Part shown: positions 8,913 to 19,093 of the stretch, piece by piece
How the letters are laid out: each line of letters opens with the position of its first letter
Position numbering within the stretch: the first letter of the stretch is position 1
From: an uncultured Alphaproteobacteria bacterium
GTDB taxonomy: Bacteria; Pseudomonadota; Alphaproteobacteria; Caulobacterales; Hyphomonadaceae
DNA: 64,000 nt
Assembly: GCA_903831255.1 (NCBI GenBank)
Contig: CAIKWZ010000047.1
Location: 1-64,000, forward strand
Direction: 5' to 3'
The notes under the pieces: model-generated
The model's input: the letters and a program-made list of their open reading frames with translations, nothing else
Told to the model about the DNA's origin: nothing
The model's database searches: none
Translations under genes and position numbers: made by a program

Positions 8913-9317
8913 ATGACCAGCCTGCCCTACGAAGCTGAAACTGAGGGGGTTTTCGTTCGTGTGCGCCCAACGTTTCTGGATGACGAGAGCTCTCCGGCCG
9001 AACACCGGTTCATGTGGGCCTATCGGGTCGAAATCGAAAATCGAGGGCCCCGGACGCTCCAGCTGGTCACGCGCCACTGGCGGATCACCGATCGGGAGGG
9101 TCGCGTACAGGAAGTCAACGGAGCCGGGGTAGTGGGTCAGCAACCGGTCCTGCCGCCGGGGGGACGCTTCGAGTATACCTCAGGCGCTCCCTTGTCCGCA
9201 CCTTCAGGTTTGATGCAGGGCATCTACCGAATGACCGATGAGAACGGCGGCTACCTCGACGCCCGCATACCACTTTTCGCACTGGACAGCCCCTACGATC
9301 AAAGAGCGCCAAGTTGA
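8913..9317 (+). CDS. apaG: ApaG-domain protein
   Basis: A 134-residue single-domain protein with an immunoglobulin-like beta fold. The core motif YRVEIENRGP, the strand LVTRHWRITDREG, the GAGVVGQQPVLPPGG loop and the FEYTSGAPL strand are the ApaG signature. ApaG proteins are linked to Co2+ tolerance and to diadenosine tetraphosphate turnover, but the molecular activity is unsettled. It follows metZ by 21 bases and probably shares its transcript. GGAG lies about ten bases upstream of the ATG. It is convergent with hslO. Confidence 0.95.
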   Translation: MTSLPYEAETEGVFVRVRPTFLDDESSPAEHRFMWAYRVEIENRGPRTLQLVTRHWRITDREGRVQEVNGAGVVGQQPVLPPGGRFEYTSGAPLSAPSGLMQGIYRMTDENGGYLDARIPLFALDSPYDQRAPS

Positions 9318-9381
9318 CGGCAAAGCGTCGGGCCGCTCCATGAAGCGCACGGGGTCGATCGTGCTGACGACCTTGAGACCC

Positions 9382-10320
9382 TCAAGATGATTGAAAAAGG
9401 TCGCTGGCGGGGAAACGATAGACACGAGAACAGAACTGGCAATCCGCTACGATTGCGCCATCGGCCTCCGCAAGGGTCATCACCTCGTCCTGAGGCATAG
9501 CCTCGAGGGTCCTGCGAAGGCGCTCTTCGGAACAGGAACAGGCGTCTTTCACCCCGCGAGGAGCCTCAAGACGAACACCGCTTTCGTGAAAGAGCCTGTA
9601 GAGAAGGCGGTCCGACGAAAGGTCGGGGTCAGCCAGCTCCAGGTCAGTCACCGTGTCGAAGAGAGCGCGGGCGTTGTCCCAAGCCTCCTCCGTGTCCCCC
9701 CTGGCCTCGTCGCCCGCAACCTGCTGAAGAAGCGCTCCGCCCGACCTCCAGCGTCGAACACCACCGGGTTCGGCAATCTCAGCCACGGCAAGTCGGACCC
9801 GCGTCGGGATCTGCTCAGACTGAGAGAAATATGTCTGCGCGCAGGCCTCGAGGGTACCCCCATCAAGAGGAACAACACCCTGATAAGGCTCCTGGCGCGG
9901 ATCATTCGGCGCCAGAATGATAGCCATAACCCCGGTCCCTATCACCTGCGGGATATGCGGCCGGGCGCCACGATTGATACGGTCCAGTTTCTCCCACTTC
10001 TCCCGATTGAGCCGCAGATAGCCTCTCATCCCGCCATCAGATCGACCTTCAGCGACCAGGAGAGATATCGGCCCGTCTCCCTGGGCCTGAACAATCACCT
10101 TTCCGTCGAACTTCAGGGAGGCGGAGGTCAGAACTGCAAGGGTCAGGGCCTCCCCAAGAAGATGAGCCGCCCATCGCGGATAATCGTGCCTCTTAAGGAT
10201 GGAATCGAGGGTGGCGTCGCCAAGTCGTGCGATACGACCTCGCACGGGCACACCCTCTATCTGGAACGTGGCGACAAAGTCGTCACCCGACGTGTTCTGA
10301 ACTTCAAGATGACTAGACAT
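9382..10320 (-). CDS. hslO: Redox-regulated chaperone Hsp33
   Basis: A 312-residue cytoplasmic holdase chaperone activated by oxidation. The C-terminal redox switch is complete: CSC at residues 261-263 and CQFC at 294-297, the four cysteines that bind zinc in the reduced form. Upstream are the N-terminal domain with GEALTLAVLTSASLKF, the GDGP loop and the GVVPLDGG segment typical of the substrate-binding core. In many alphaproteobacteria hslO follows argF; here a GGDEF-EAL gene lies between the two. It is convergent with apaG, with 64 bases and no obvious terminator between them. Confidence 0.95.
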   Translation of the reverse strand: MSSHLEVQNTSGDDFVATFQIEGVPVRGRIARLGDATLDSILKRHDYPRWAAHLLGEALTLAVLTSASLKFDGKVIVQAQGDGPISLLVAEGRSDGGMRGYLRLNREKWEKLDRINRGARPHIPQVIGTGVMAIILAPNDPRQEPYQGVVPLDGGTLEACAQTYFSQSEQIPTRVRLAVAEIAEPGGVRRWRSGGALLQQVAGDEARGDTEEAWDNARALFDTVTDLELADPDLSSDRLLYRLFHESGVRLEAPRGVKDACSCSEERLRRTLEAMPQDEVMTLAEADGAIVADCQFCSRVYRFPASDLFQSS

Positions 10321-10427
10321 GGGGGCCCGTTAGCATGAGGGCGACGCGACGCCAACAATTCGCTCCAAACAGCCCGATCCGGATGTCAGCCTTGCGACAA
10401 AGCGGGATTAACACTCAACGGAGCACA

Positions 10428-12680
10428 TCAGGCCACGCGGATAACGGCGGGCTTGCTCCCGGCAGCGCACAGCTTCTCAGTATCATCGGCGGTAGACGGC
10501 TTACCGAACAGGAAGCCCTGAGCATGAAGACATCCAGCCGCCAACAGGAGTGAACGCTGGAGAGGGGTCTCAACACCCTCCGCCATAACGGTCAGTCCCA
10601 CCGCGCCTGCGAGGCGGATCATCGCCGAGATAACACCGGTTGTCTCATAATCGGAGCCGAGGTTGCTAATGATGGACCGGTCAATCTTGATCTTGTCCAC
10701 CGGATACCGCTGAAGATTTGTCAGGCTCGAATATCCCGCGCCGAAGTTGTCGAGGGTGATCCTGAAGCCGGCTGCGCGGATGCTGCGCAACGTCGCATGA
10801 ATATGAGGGTCAGCCCCGAAGAGAACTCCCTCCGGTATCTCAATCTCAAATGAGGCGGGGCGAACATCAAACTCATGGGCGAGATCTATCAGCCGATCTG
10901 CAAAATCCTTGCGTTTGAGTTGCACCCCCGAAACGTTCACAGAAACGGTCAGATGGGCCCACCTTCGGCTTTCGGCAAACACCTTTCGGAAGACATACAT
11001 CCCGAGATGATCGCTCAGACCGCACTCGTCTGCGATCTTAACGAACGAGGAGGGCGGCTGAGGCCCCAGTTCAGGGTGGTCCCATCGGACAAAGGCTTCA
11101 AGCCCTGTGATACGACCACGATCATCCACCTGGGGCTGATAGTGCAGATCCAGCTGATTGAACGCGATAGCTCTTCTAAGATCGGCCTGAAGCAGGTGGC
11201 GTGCGCGAACCGAAGCATCCATGGCTGGCGCGAAGAAGGCATAACGCCCTCTCCCCGCCTCCTTGGCGCGGTAAAGAGCAAGGTCGGCCTGACGCAGACA
11301 CTCTTCCGCGTCCACGGCCTGTTCGTGAACGACAGTGACACCGACACTGCCGCCAATCGACAGGCTTCCGACAGAAAGGTGGAAGGGCTCAGACAGAAGG
11401 CCGACAACACGCTCCGCAAGAGCCCCTGCGCTTTCAGGGGTCACGTCACGTTGAATGATCGCAAACTCGTCGCCGCCAAGCCTGGCCAGAGTATCGCTGT
11501 TCCGGCACGCGCTCGACAACAACTGAGCGGCCGAGCGAATGACATCATCACCCACCGGATGACCATAGGAGTCATTGATCGACTTAAACTTATCCAGATC
11601 GATGCAATGAAGTGCGAACGCCCGACCGTCACGTCTGGATTCCGATAGCGCTTCGCCAAGACGACGGGAAAAGAGCGTCCGGTTGGCGAGCCCCGTGAGG
11701 GCGTCATGAAAGGCCAGATGCGCAGCTCGAGCCTCACTGGCGACAAGGCTGTCATACAGTCGACGCGCTCTTCGATAGAGAGTTATCGACAGGACAAGGA
11801 AAAAAGAAATCAAGGTGAGCATAATCGGCAATGAACGCACGAACGCGTCCCTCGCAACATGAGTGCGCGTCCAGTCAAGAACGGCGACGGGCTCACCAAG
11901 CAGATTTCGTACGACGGCTCTGGAAAAACCTTTCTCAAGTCCCGGGGCTCCGGGAGACAGAGATGCATTCTTCAGAAGAAAGCGCTTTTCGATCATGGAT
12001 ACAAATGATCGATCGACAGGGCTGGTCGCTAGAATAATCGCGGACCGCTCCGTATCTGGAAGGCTTCGACCGAAGTCTGGCTGAATAAGCGCGGCCGTCA
12101 TCAGCACGATGCGTCCATCCGCCTCCACCAGCGACGATCGAAATATGGGCTTCGAAACAGATCGGCTGTTCCTCAAAACATCCCTGAGAGAGCCGCGCCG
12201 TCGTTCGGCGGCGCGAACCTGCTCGATGAGAGGTTGAGCCGGCGGCAGGAACTGCAGCAGGTCCTCAGTCCGGCTTCGTTCTCCGGCCCTCATTCCGTAA
12301 ATTGGCTGATCGGCACGATCGAGAATCAGAGCCGCCTCGAAGCCAAGTGTTCGATAGAGGAACTCGCTGACGTTCTCATCCGCCCATTCGAGATTGAGCG
12401 CATTGTCAAGGTTCCCGACAGCATCATCCCATAAAGCGACGGAAGTTGTGGTCCAGGCGGTTTCCTCCACCAGCGTGGCTAGACCTTCCTCGACCATCAA
12501 CCGTTCGCGATCGGCGGCGGCGCGGTCCGACAACCACGCAAAATAAATCTGCCCGCCGACCAGTGCGAGCGAACCTGACGCGATGACCATGATCATCAGG
12601 ACAAACAGATTCTCGCGGACAGAGCGCTGGAGGAAAGCTCTCAGACCATGAACGATTGCAATGGCCGGCAGCCTAATCAA
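10428..12680 (-). CDS. Membrane CHASE4-GGDEF-EAL cyclic-di-GMP protein
   Basis: About 750 residues: a transmembrane helix (about 26-50), a periplasmic CHASE4-like sensor with the [12 protein letters not shown] motif (about 60-280), a second transmembrane helix (about 283-302), a GGDEF domain (about 320-485) and an EAL domain (about 495-740). The GGDEF motif is intact, so diguanylate cyclase activity is plausible. The EAL domain reads EAF instead of EAL and DNFG instead of DDFG (Asp644-Asn645), while the Lys (665), Glu (701) and Gln (721) remain. Phosphodiesterase activity may therefore be weak or lost. I chose a TTG start at 12680 because GGAG sits nine bases upstream; a TTG at 12722 is also open. 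The ligand is unknown. It lies between argF and hslO. Confidence 0.85.
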   Translation of the reverse strand: MIRLPAIAIVHGLRAFLQRSVRENLFVLMIMVIASGSLALVGGQIYFAWLSDRAAADRERLMVEEGLATLVEETAWTTTSVALWDDAVGNLDNALNLEWADENVSEFLYRTLGFEAALILDRADQPIYGMRAGERSRTEDLLQFLPPAQPLIEQVRAAERRRGSLRDVLRNSRSVSKPIFRSSLVEADGRIVLMTAALIQPDFGRSLPDTERSAIILATSPVDRSFVSMIEKRFLLKNASLSPGAPGLEKGFSRAVVRNLLGEPVAVLDWTRTHVARDAFVRSLPIMLTLISFFLVLSITLYRRARRLYDSLVASEARAAHLAFHDALTGLANRTLFSRRLGEALSESRRDGRAFALHCIDLDKFKSINDSYGHPVGDDVIRSAAQLLSSACRNSDTLARLGGDEFAIIQRDVTPESAGALAERVVGLLSEPFHLSVGSLSIGGSVGVTVVHEQAVDAEECLRQADLALYRAKEAGRGRYAFFAPAMDASVRARHLLQADLRRAIAFNQLDLHYQPQVDDRGRITGLEAFVRWDHPELGPQPPSSFVKIADECGLSDHLGMYVFRKVFAESRRWAHLTVSVNVSGVQLKRKDFADRLIDLAHEFDVRPASFEIEIPEGVLFGADPHIHATLRSIRAAGFRITLDNFGAGYSSLTNLQRYPVDKIKIDRSIISNLGSDYETTGVISAMIRLAGAVGLTVMAEGVETPLQRSLLLAAGCLHAQGFLFGKPSTADDTEKLCAAGSKPAVIRVA

Positions 12681-12840
12681 CGCCAGAGACTCCGAACAAC
12701 TATTCGGGTCTTCTAGGCGCAATCGGGTAAATTAAGTGCGCCAAACGTTTGTCGGATTGACGGCGTTCATACCTTATCAACCATCCCCCACCGCAGCGGT
12801 TGACCAGGTCGGTCCCTCCGCCGGGCCCATGACAGAGAAA

Positions 12841-13764
12841 TCAAGCCTCAAGGCACCAGATGAGGATCGCCTTCTGTGCATGCAGACGGTTCTCCGCCTC
12901 ATCGAACACGAGGGACTGCGGACCATCAATAACCGAGGCGTCGACCTCCTCGCCCCGATGAGCCGGCAGACAATGAAGAAAATAAGCGCCATTTGCAGCG
13001 CGCGCCATGAGATCATCGGTCACCCGAAAGGCAGCAAGGTCAGCCAGCCGCCGATCAGCATCGCTGTCGCCCATCGAGACAAAGGTGTCGGCGACAACCA
13101 CATCCGCGCCCCGAACCGCCGTTAAGGGATCATTGAACAGGTCGATCCGTCCGCCCTCCGATCGCGCCCTCTCGACATCCTGCCCATCGGGGCCATAGCC
13201 GGAGGGGCATCCCAGGGCCAGCGAATAACCGAATCTGGGCGCCGCATGGATGAAGCTTGCCGCAACATTGTTCCCATCGCCGACCCAGGCGATGCGCGCT
13301 CCCTTGAGCGTAAGCCCGGCCTCCTCAAGCGTCTGAAGATCAGCCAGAATCTGACAGGGATGAGACCGGTCCGTCAGCCCGTTGATAACAGGAACGGCGG
13401 ACGCGGCCGCGAAAGCTTCCACGTCGGCATGCCGACGAGCCCGGATCATGACGGCGTCGACATAACGTGAAACCACGCGGGCAGTGTCCTCCACCGTCTC
13501 GCCGCGTCCAAGCTGCATGTCGCCCGCGTTCAGAACTATGCTGCCGCCACCCAGTTGACGCATCGCCATGTCGAAAGACAGGCGCGTGCGGGTGGAGTTC
13601 TTCTCGAAAATCATGGCAAGGGAGCGGCCAGATAGCGCGGAGTCAGCGTCGACCGCCCCCTTGGGAAGCAGACGACGAAGCGCCTTGCGCTGCTTAGCCT
13701 CATCAAGGATGGACCGCAGATCCGACGAGGGTGTCTGCCAGAGATCTATGAAATGGCGTGTCAA
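12841..13764 (-). CDS. argF: Ornithine carbamoyltransferase
   Basis: A 307-residue anabolic enzyme joining carbamoyl phosphate and ornithine to give citrulline. All family motifs are present: carbamoyl-phosphate binding STRTR (about residues 57-61), HPCQ (about 136-139), the ornithine loop with SMGDSD, and [11 protein letters not shown] with the catalytic Cys near the C-terminus. Its start overlaps the argD stop by four bases (ATGA), so the two arginine genes are co-translated. It is followed, after 118 bases, by the cyclic-di-GMP gene on the same strand. Confidence 0.97.
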   Translation of the reverse strand: MTRHFIDLWQTPSSDLRSILDEAKQRKALRRLLPKGAVDADSALSGRSLAMIFEKNSTRTRLSFDMAMRQLGGGSIVLNAGDMQLGRGETVEDTARVVSRYVDAVMIRARRHADVEAFAAASAVPVINGLTDRSHPCQILADLQTLEEAGLTLKGARIAWVGDGNNVAASFIHAAPRFGYSLALGCPSGYGPDGQDVERARSEGGRIDLFNDPLTAVRGADVVVADTFVSMGDSDADRRLADLAAFRVTDDLMARAANGAYFLHCLPAHRGEEVDASVIDGPQSLVFDEAENRLHAQKAILIWCLEA

Positions 13765-14963
13765 GCTCCGCCCCCCGCAGCCCGGGCCCGCGCCTCGGCG
13801 GAAAGGGCGTCATCAATGATCCGAACCGCTTCCAGAACATCGTCATCGGTGACGATGAGCGGGGGCGCCAGTCTGAGAACCTGATCGCCGGCGGACCCTA
13901 CAAGAAGTCCTCTCTCGGCGAGCTCACCACGCAGGACAACAGGATCGAACGACAGCTTCAGCCCCCTGAGCAGTCCGCGCCCAGTAACCTTGAGAACCAG
14001 GTCGGGGTAACGATCCCTGAGGCTCTCCAGACCTTGCGTGAAGGTTGAGGACACCCGACGAACACCCTCAAGGAACCCATCCTCCGAAAGGATGTCGAGA
14101 ACGGCGTTACCCACAGCCATCGCCAGCGGCCCTCCCCCGAAGGTCGAACCATGGACGCCTTTGGCCATCCCGGAGGCCGCCGCCTCGGTCGCGAGGCATG
14201 CTCCCATGGGAAAGCCGCCGCCTATGCCCTTGGCGGCGGCAAGTATGTCGGGTTCAGCGCCATCGACCCACTGATAATGAAACAATTGACCCGTGCGTCC
14301 TGCCCCGCACTGGACTTCGTCATAAATCAGCAGAACGCCGGTCTCGGAACAAAGCTGGCGAAGAGCTCTGAGGCACGCCTCCGGCGTTTCGCGAACCCCT
14401 CCCTCTCCCTGAACAGGTTCGATCAGCACCGCTGCGACATCGGGCTGAACAACAGCCTGGCGAAGGGCGTCATGATCTCCAAACGGCAGAGTTTCAAAAC
14501 CGGGCATGCGAGGACCGAAACCCTCCCGATACTTGTCCTGTCCGCCGGCATTGATGCCCGCATAGGTCCGACCGTGGAACGACCCTGTAAATGAGAGGAT
14601 CTTGATCCGTTCAGGCTCGCCTCGCGACCAGTGGTATCGGCGGGCGATCTTGATCGACGCCTCGATCGCTTCCGCCCCGGAGTTTGTAAAGAACACCCGG
14701 TCGGCGAACGTCAGGTCGGCATAGCGTTGCGCCAGCCTTTCCTGACCCGGAATCCGGTACATGTTCGAAACGTGCCAGAGCTTCCCTGCCTGTTCGCTCA
14801 GGGCACGGACAAGCGCAGGATGGGCATGGCCTAGGCTGTTGACCGCGATCCCCGCGATGAAATCCAGATAACCTCTGCCGTTACTGTCGAAAAGGCGAAC
14901 GCCTTCGCCACGCTCAAATACGACCTCGGACGGACCGTAAACGGGAAGAATGGCGTTCGACAT
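13761..14963 (-). CDS. argD: Acetylornithine aminotransferase
   Basis: A 400-residue class III PLP aminotransferase converting N-acetylglutamate semialdehyde to N-acetylornithine; members often also act in lysine synthesis. The [17 protein letters not shown] segment, the [13 protein letters not shown] cofactor motif and the PLP lysine in [14 protein letters not shown] are all intact. GGGAG lies about seven bases upstream of the ATG. It heads the argD-argF unit. On the minus strand a TTGACA (15042-15037) could be a -35 element for it, but the -10 at standard spacing is poor. Confidence 0.95.
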   Translation of the reverse strand: MSNAILPVYGPSEVVFERGEGVRLFDSNGRGYLDFIAGIAVNSLGHAHPALVRALSEQAGKLWHVSNMYRIPGQERLAQRYADLTFADRVFFTNSGAEAIEASIKIARRYHWSRGEPERIKILSFTGSFHGRTYAGINAGGQDKYREGFGPRMPGFETLPFGDHDALRQAVVQPDVAAVLIEPVQGEGGVRETPEACLRALRQLCSETGVLLIYDEVQCGAGRTGQLFHYQWVDGAEPDILAAAKGIGGGFPMGACLATEAAASGMAKGVHGSTFGGGPLAMAVGNAVLDILSEDGFLEGVRRVSSTFTQGLESLRDRYPDLVLKVTGRGLLRGLKLSFDPVVLRGELAERGLLVGSAGDQVLRLAPPLIVTDDDVLEAVRIIDDALSAEARARAAGGGA

Positions 14964-15061
14964 CGGCGTCTCCCTTCAGGACAGGAAATGCGCATTGATC
15001 AGAGAAGGGCGGACCTTTGAGGCCCCCTTTTCCCCCTGTCAATGCAGGAAAAACGAGAACC

Positions 15062-15889
15062 TCAGGCTTTGAGCTTGTATCCCGATCGCAGCAGACGCCA
15101 GGAGGCGAGGCACAGGATAAGAGACAGACCGAGAGTGTAAGAGGCGCCGAGGGCAAGATCGCCCTCATGTCGTCCGATGAAACCGTATCTGAAGCCGTCG
15201 ATCAGATGAAAGAACGGATTCCAGTGAGAAAGGGACGCAAATGGCTCCCCCAGACGGCTGATGGGATAAAACGTTCCCGACAGCATCGTCAGAGGCGCGA
15301 CGATGAAGTTCTGTACGGCCGCCATGTGATCGAATTTATCAGCCCAGATCCCCCCGAGGAGGCCGATCGCGCCCATGAAGAGAGACGCCACAACGGCGTA
15401 ATAGAAGACTGCCCAAAGATGCTCCACCCGGAATGGGACGACGCCCATCGCCCAGACGCATGCGAACGTGACCGCCCCCACAAGGACGCCGCGTGCGACG
15501 GCGCCGGACAGGAAGCCGACAGCAAGCTCCCCCGATGAGAGCGGCGGCATCAGAAAATCGACAGCATTACCCTGGACCTTGGCGATGATCAGAGAAGAAG
15601 AGGTATTTGCAAATGCATTCGTAAGGATCGCCATCATCACCACCCCGGGAGCCAGGAAAGATGGGAAATCGACCGAGCCCAGGGCCCCGCCGCCAGGAAT
15701 GGCCAGGGCGAAAACGAACAGCATGAGTATGGATGACACCACGGGCGCAAACAGCGTCTGCATTCCCACCTTCCAGAACCTTCGGGTTTCCCGCACGCAG
15801 AGGGTCCAAAGCCCTATCCAGTTGACAGGACCATACTCTCGCGGTGGTTGAAGGGCCGGAGAACCGGCGTCAGTGCCGAGTTTAGACAT
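15062..15889 (-). CDS. ABC-2 type transporter permease
   Basis: A 275-residue inner-membrane permease of the ABC-2 (DrrB/NodJ-like) family. A cytoplasmic N-terminus ends in a GLWTLCVRETRRF coupling segment, followed by about six transmembrane helices; the conserved P-L/F-xxLSGxFYP motif appears as APLTMLSGTFYPI. Such permeases export lipids, polysaccharides or drugs with a partner ATPase. No ATPase gene is adjacent, so the partner must be elsewhere. The start at 15889 has AGAGG six bases upstream; the open frame extends to 15952 without support. It is divergent from gcrA. The substrate is unknown. Confidence 0.85.
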   Translation of the reverse strand: MSKLGTDAGSPALQPPREYGPVNWIGLWTLCVRETRRFWKVGMQTLFAPVVSSILMLFVFALAIPGGGALGSVDFPSFLAPGVVMMAILTNAFANTSSSLIIAKVQGNAVDFLMPPLSSGELAVGFLSGAVARGVLVGAVTFACVWAMGVVPFRVEHLWAVFYYAVVASLFMGAIGLLGGIWADKFDHMAAVQNFIVAPLTMLSGTFYPISRLGEPFASLSHWNPFFHLIDGFRYGFIGRHEGDLALGASYTLGLSLILCLASWRLLRSGYKLKA

Positions 15890-16056
15890 TTCATGCCTCT
15901 TTAAAGCGCTTCTAGAGCGCATTCCCGACGCCGCGCCAGACAAATCTCGCATCAGAAAAGCCTGACCTAACGGTCGTTCCGCTCACGCAGACCTGCCCGA
16001 TTGAGCTCAACGGACGTCAAGATATTGATTAACCTGTTAGCAAGAAACGCAGTATG

Positions 16057-16084
16057 TTGCGTCTGCGCGTTTGGGGGCTACTAT
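16057..16084 (+). promoter_or_regulatory. Putative gcrA promoter
   Basis: TTGCGT (16057-16062) and TACTAT (16079-16084) are 16 bases apart, predicting a start near 16091 and a leader of about 80 bases. A GANTC site (GATTC, 16143-16147), the CcrM methylation target, lies in the leader. A TTAA-N7-GCAA sequence at 16029-16043 resembles a degenerate CtrA box. In Caulobacter, gcrA is controlled by CtrA and CcrM methylation; here that is inference from short motifs. Confidence 0.45.
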
Positions 16085-16169
16085 CCCTTGATCGCAAAAG
16101 GCGACCGCAGACACGACGCCATCAACATGTTGTGTCTCTCATGATTCGCCGCGGCTGAGGAGAAACTTC

Positions 16170-16706
16170 ATGGGCTGGACCGAAGAACGCGTCGCCGAAC
16201 TCAAGAAGCTTTGGTCGGAGGGACATAGCGCCAGCCAGATCGCAAAGCGCCTGGGGTCAGTGACGCGAAACGCAGTGATCGGCAAGGTTCACCGCCTGGG
16301 GCTTTCGGGCCGCTCAACGCCATCCAGACCGGTTAAGCGCCCGCCCCGGCTGGCCAGACCCAAACCACAGACTGCGACGAGACCTGCCGCGCCAGCACGC
16401 GCGCCGGGCCCTCAGGTTCCCGTCGTACGCGAGCCTGTCGTCGCCCAGAGGGCGAGCGAGTCCGCAGCCGTGATTGAACCCAAGCGCCTTCCCAACGGCG
16501 ACATGGTCACCGTCCTGACGGTCAAGGATTCCATGTGCAAATGGCCGATTGGGGACCCGGCCGACACGAACTTCGGCTTCTGCGGGCAGGCGTCCTGCGC
16601 TGGCTCCCCTTATTGCTCAGACCATGCGCGCGTCGCCTTCCAGCCCGCCAAGAAGCGCGAGCGTAGGTCACGGGAATTCGACTACATCCATCGGCTGGCC
16701 GGCTAA
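16170..16706 (+). CDS. gcrA: Cell cycle regulator GcrA
   Basis: A 178-residue sigma-70 cofactor that stimulates transcription from GANTC-methylated promoters in alphaproteobacteria. The N-terminal helix-turn-helix begins MGWTEERVAELKKLW and includes the NAVIGKVHRLGLSGR recognition region (about residues 1-50). A Pro/Ala/Arg-rich linker (about 50-105) follows. The C-terminal part is the sigma-interacting region with CKWPIGDP and GFCGQASCAGSPYCSDHA. A strong GAGGAG site precedes the ATG. It is transcribed alone: promoter-like elements lie upstream and a hairpin terminator downstream. Confidence 0.96.
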   Translation: MGWTEERVAELKKLWSEGHSASQIAKRLGSVTRNAVIGKVHRLGLSGRSTPSRPVKRPPRLARPKPQTATRPAAPARAPGPQVPVVREPVVAQRASESAAVIEPKRLPNGDMVTVLTVKDSMCKWPIGDPADTNFGFCGQASCAGSPYCSDHARVAFQPAKKRERRSREFDYIHRLAG

Positions 16707-16735
16707 AAAGGACTGCGCTGATCGAACTCGAACTG

Positions 16736-16773
16736 ACGGGCTCCCGTACGCTCCGGGGGCCCGTTTATGTTTT
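16736..16773 (+). terminator. Rho-independent terminator of gcrA
   Basis: Arms ACGGGCTCCC (16736-16745) and GGGGGCCCGT (16755-16764) form a ten-pair stem with one G-T pair and a nine-base loop, followed by the T-rich TTATGTTTT. It lies 30 bases after the gcrA stop and separates it from the convergent phoB. Confidence 0.8.
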
Positions 16774-16827
16774 ATGGCAGGTCGCTGAGAGGCGACGTGT
16801 TAAGAGGGCTGGCTAGGGGAAACCCCA

Positions 16828-17562
16828 TCAGGAAAAACTGAGCGAGTACCCGGCAGATCTAACAGTTCGAATAGGATCCTCGCCGCCAGCCTTTGCGAGA
16901 GCCTTCCTGAGACGTCCGATGTGCACATCTACGGTACGGGTTTCCACATAAACATCCGACCCCCAGACCGCATCCAGAAGCTGCTCTCTGGAAAAAACAC
17001 GCCCTGGATGCTGGATGAGGTGGTCCAGAATCCGGAACTCCGTCGGTCCAAGATGAATTTCGGCGCCATTTCGAAGTACGCGATGGGCCGATCGATCAAC
17101 CACGATATCGCCGATTTCGACCCGCTCTTCCGCCAGCGCCGGTCGAATGCGTCGCATCACCGCACGTATACGGGCGACAAGCTCGACCATTGAGAATGGC
17201 TTCACCATGTAATCGTCAGCGCCGGTATCGAGCCCCCGAATGCGATCAACCTCTTCCGCCTTGGCGGTTAACATGATGACAGGGAGGTTACGGGTGGTTG
17301 GCTTGCTGCGAAGACGGCGACACACTTCAATCCCTGCAACCTTCGGAAGCATCCAGTCGAGAATGACAATATCGGGCAAGCGCTCCTCGATGAGCAGGAT
17401 CGCCTCCTCGCCATCCGTCGCGACCCGAACCTCATATCCTTCGCGATCGAGATTGTACCGAATAAGCTCGATCAGAGACGTCTCATCCTCAACCAGAAGT
17501 GCATAGGGACGAGAGGTTCGCCCGCCGCCTCCACGGCTGAGATCATTTGCTTGTGAAGACAT
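16828..17562 (-). CDS. phoB: Phosphate regulon response regulator PhoB
   Basis: A 244-residue OmpR-family regulator. The receiver domain (about residues 18-135) has the acidic pair E25-D26, the phospho-acceptor D69 in ILDWMLP, the TAKA segment and the VKPF lysine. The winged-helix DNA-binding domain (about 145-240) shows LGPTEFRILDHL and VDVHIGRLRKAL. It is activated by PhoR under phosphate limitation and binds Pho boxes; one such box lies before pstC. I use the ATG at 17562; a TTG immediately upstream is also open. It overlaps phoU by about 20 bases and ends the operon. Confidence 0.95.
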   Translation of the reverse strand: MSSQANDLSRGGGGRTSRPYALLVEDETSLIELIRYNLDREGYEVRVATDGEEAILLIEERLPDIVILDWMLPKVAGIEVCRRLRSKPTTRNLPVIMLTAKAEEVDRIRGLDTGADDYMVKPFSMVELVARIRAVMRRIRPALAEERVEIGDIVVDRSAHRVLRNGAEIHLGPTEFRILDHLIQHPGRVFSREQLLDAVWGSDVYVETRTVDVHIGRLRKALAKAGGEDPIRTVRSAGYSLSFS

Positions 17563-18235
17563 CAACTTTCGGCCTTTCGGTCGTGAGAGTCTCGCCTGTC
17601 ACCAGAAAATGGACTTCCTCAGCGATGTTTGTGCAGTGATCGCCGACGCGCTCGAGGTTCTTCGCCACGAACAGGAGATGTGTGCATGATGATATCATCC
17701 GTGGATCTTCCATCATGTAGGTCAGCACCTCACGGAAGAGAGACGTATAATGCTCGTCCACCTCTTCATCGCGCGTCCAGACGGACGTCGCCGCATCGGT
17801 CTCAAGAGCTGAGTAGGCATCTAGCACCCTCTTGAGCTGAGCGACGACAAGCCGCCCCATTCTCGCGACACCCTTGAAGGCTCCCGTCGGCTCAGCGCCG
17901 TCAAGAACCTTCGTTCGCTTGGCGATGCTCTTGGCAAGATCGCCGATCCGCTCAAGCTCGTAAGCAATCTTCAGCCCCGAAATTGTCTGCCTGAGATCAC
18001 GGGCAAGAGGCTGTCTCAGCGCGAGAAGCCTCAGGATTTTCTTTTCTATCTCCACCTGCATGGTATCGATCTGCGGATCGCGGGCCACAACGCCTGCAGC
18101 AAGAAGAGGGTCCCGGGTCGCAATCGACTGAATAGCGTCAGACAGAGCGTCCTCGGCGAGACCGCCCATGCGCGCGATGTCTCCCGACAATTCCTCAAGA
18201 TCGGCGGAAAAGGATCTGACGGTGTGCTCTGTCAT
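17543..18235 (-). CDS. phoU: Phosphate transport regulator PhoU
   Basis: A 230-residue protein made of two repeated three-helix PhoU domains. The metal-binding ExxxD motifs appear as YELERIGDLAKSIAKR (first repeat) and KNLERVGDHCTNIAEE (second repeat). PhoU connects the Pst transporter with PhoR and holds the sensor in its repressing state when phosphate is plentiful. GGGAGG lies about nine bases before the ATG. It sits between pstB and phoB in the usual order and overlaps the phoB start. Confidence 0.96.
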   Translation of the reverse strand: MTEHTVRSFSADLEELSGDIARMGGLAEDALSDAIQSIATRDPLLAAGVVARDPQIDTMQVEIEKKILRLLALRQPLARDLRQTISGLKIAYELERIGDLAKSIAKRTKVLDGAEPTGAFKGVARMGRLVVAQLKRVLDAYSALETDAATSVWTRDEEVDEHYTSLFREVLTYMMEDPRMISSCTHLLFVAKNLERVGDHCTNIAEEVHFLVTGETLTTERPKVDVFTSK

Positions 18236-18274
18236 GACATCGCGCCTCCCTGGAAAGATCGGACCCGGAACCGG

Positions 18275-19093
18275 TTATCCGAATCGACCGGTGATATAAT
18301 CTTGGGTCCGTGTATCGCGAGGATTGGTGAAGATGAGCTCCGTATCGCCCGTCTCCACCAACTTCCCCATATGAAAAAATGCGGTCTGCTGTGAAACCCG
18401 AGCCGCCTGGGCCATGGAGTGAGTCACGATCACGATACAGTAGTTGAGCCGCAACTCATCAATCAGTTCCTCGATCTTAGCCGTCGCGATCGGGTCGAGC
18501 GCGGAGCACGGCTCATCCATCAGAATGATCTCCGGATTAACTGCGATAGCTCTCGCGATCACCAGGCGCTGCTGCTGACCGCCCGATAGCCCCGTTCCGG
18601 GTTGATTGAGACGATCCTTCACTTCATTCCACAATCCGGCTCGCTCGAGCGAGCTTTCAACAATCGCCTCCATCTCCTTCTTGGTGGACGCAAGACCGTG
18701 AATTCTGGCGCCGTAAGCGACATTATCGAAAATCGACTTAGGGAAGGGATTTGGCTTCTGGAACACCATTCCCACACGGGCTCTCAACAGAACCGGATCA
18801 ATCGACCGATCGTTGATATCTTCTCCGTCAATGTCGATCTCACCTTCGACGCGACACCCTTCGATGGTGTCGTTCATCCGATTGATTGATCGGAGAAATG
18901 TTGATTTCCCGCACCCGGAAGGACCGATGAGCGCTGTCACCGTCTTTTCAGGCATGTCCAGGCTGATGTCGAACAATGCCTGCTTCGGGCCATAAAAAAC
19001 AGACACATTTCTTGCGCGAACCTTCGTCCTCGCGACGGCCTTCAGACCGGCGTCACCCGTTGCTCCCGCCCCTGAAACAGCACCGGACGCCAT
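18275..19093 (-). CDS. pstB: Phosphate ABC transporter ATPase PstB
   Basis: A 272-residue ATPase of the high-affinity phosphate importer. The Walker A GPSGCGKS, the signature LSGGQQQR, the Walker [13 protein letters not shown] and the switch-histidine segment [12 protein letters not shown] are all intact. The start at 19093 overlaps the pstA stop (ATGA). An N-terminal tail of about 20 small residues (Gly/Ala/Ser) precedes the first strand. Upstream extension of the frame runs into pstA and is not used. Confidence 0.97.
   Translation of the reverse strand: MASGAVSGAGATGDAGLKAVARTKVRARNVSVFYGPKQALFDISLDMPEKTVTALIGPSGCGKSTFLRSINRMNDTIEGCRVEGEIDIDGEDINDRSIDPVLLRARVGMVFQKPNPFPKSIFDNVAYGARIHGLASTKKEMEAIVESSLERAGLWNEVKDRLNQPGTGLSGGQQQRLVIARAIAVNPEIILMDEPCSALDPIATAKIEELIDELRLNYCIVIVTHSMAQAARVSQQTAFFHMGKLVETGDTELIFTNPRDTRTQDYITGRFG

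Noticed and set aside
9391-10338. Long plus-strand reading frame opposite hslO
   Set aside because: Its product has no recognisable motif, and the minus-strand Hsp33 has an intact zinc switch.
12736-13697. Several plus-strand frames opposite argF
   Set aside because: They overlap an enzyme with all its motifs, and the products show no family features.
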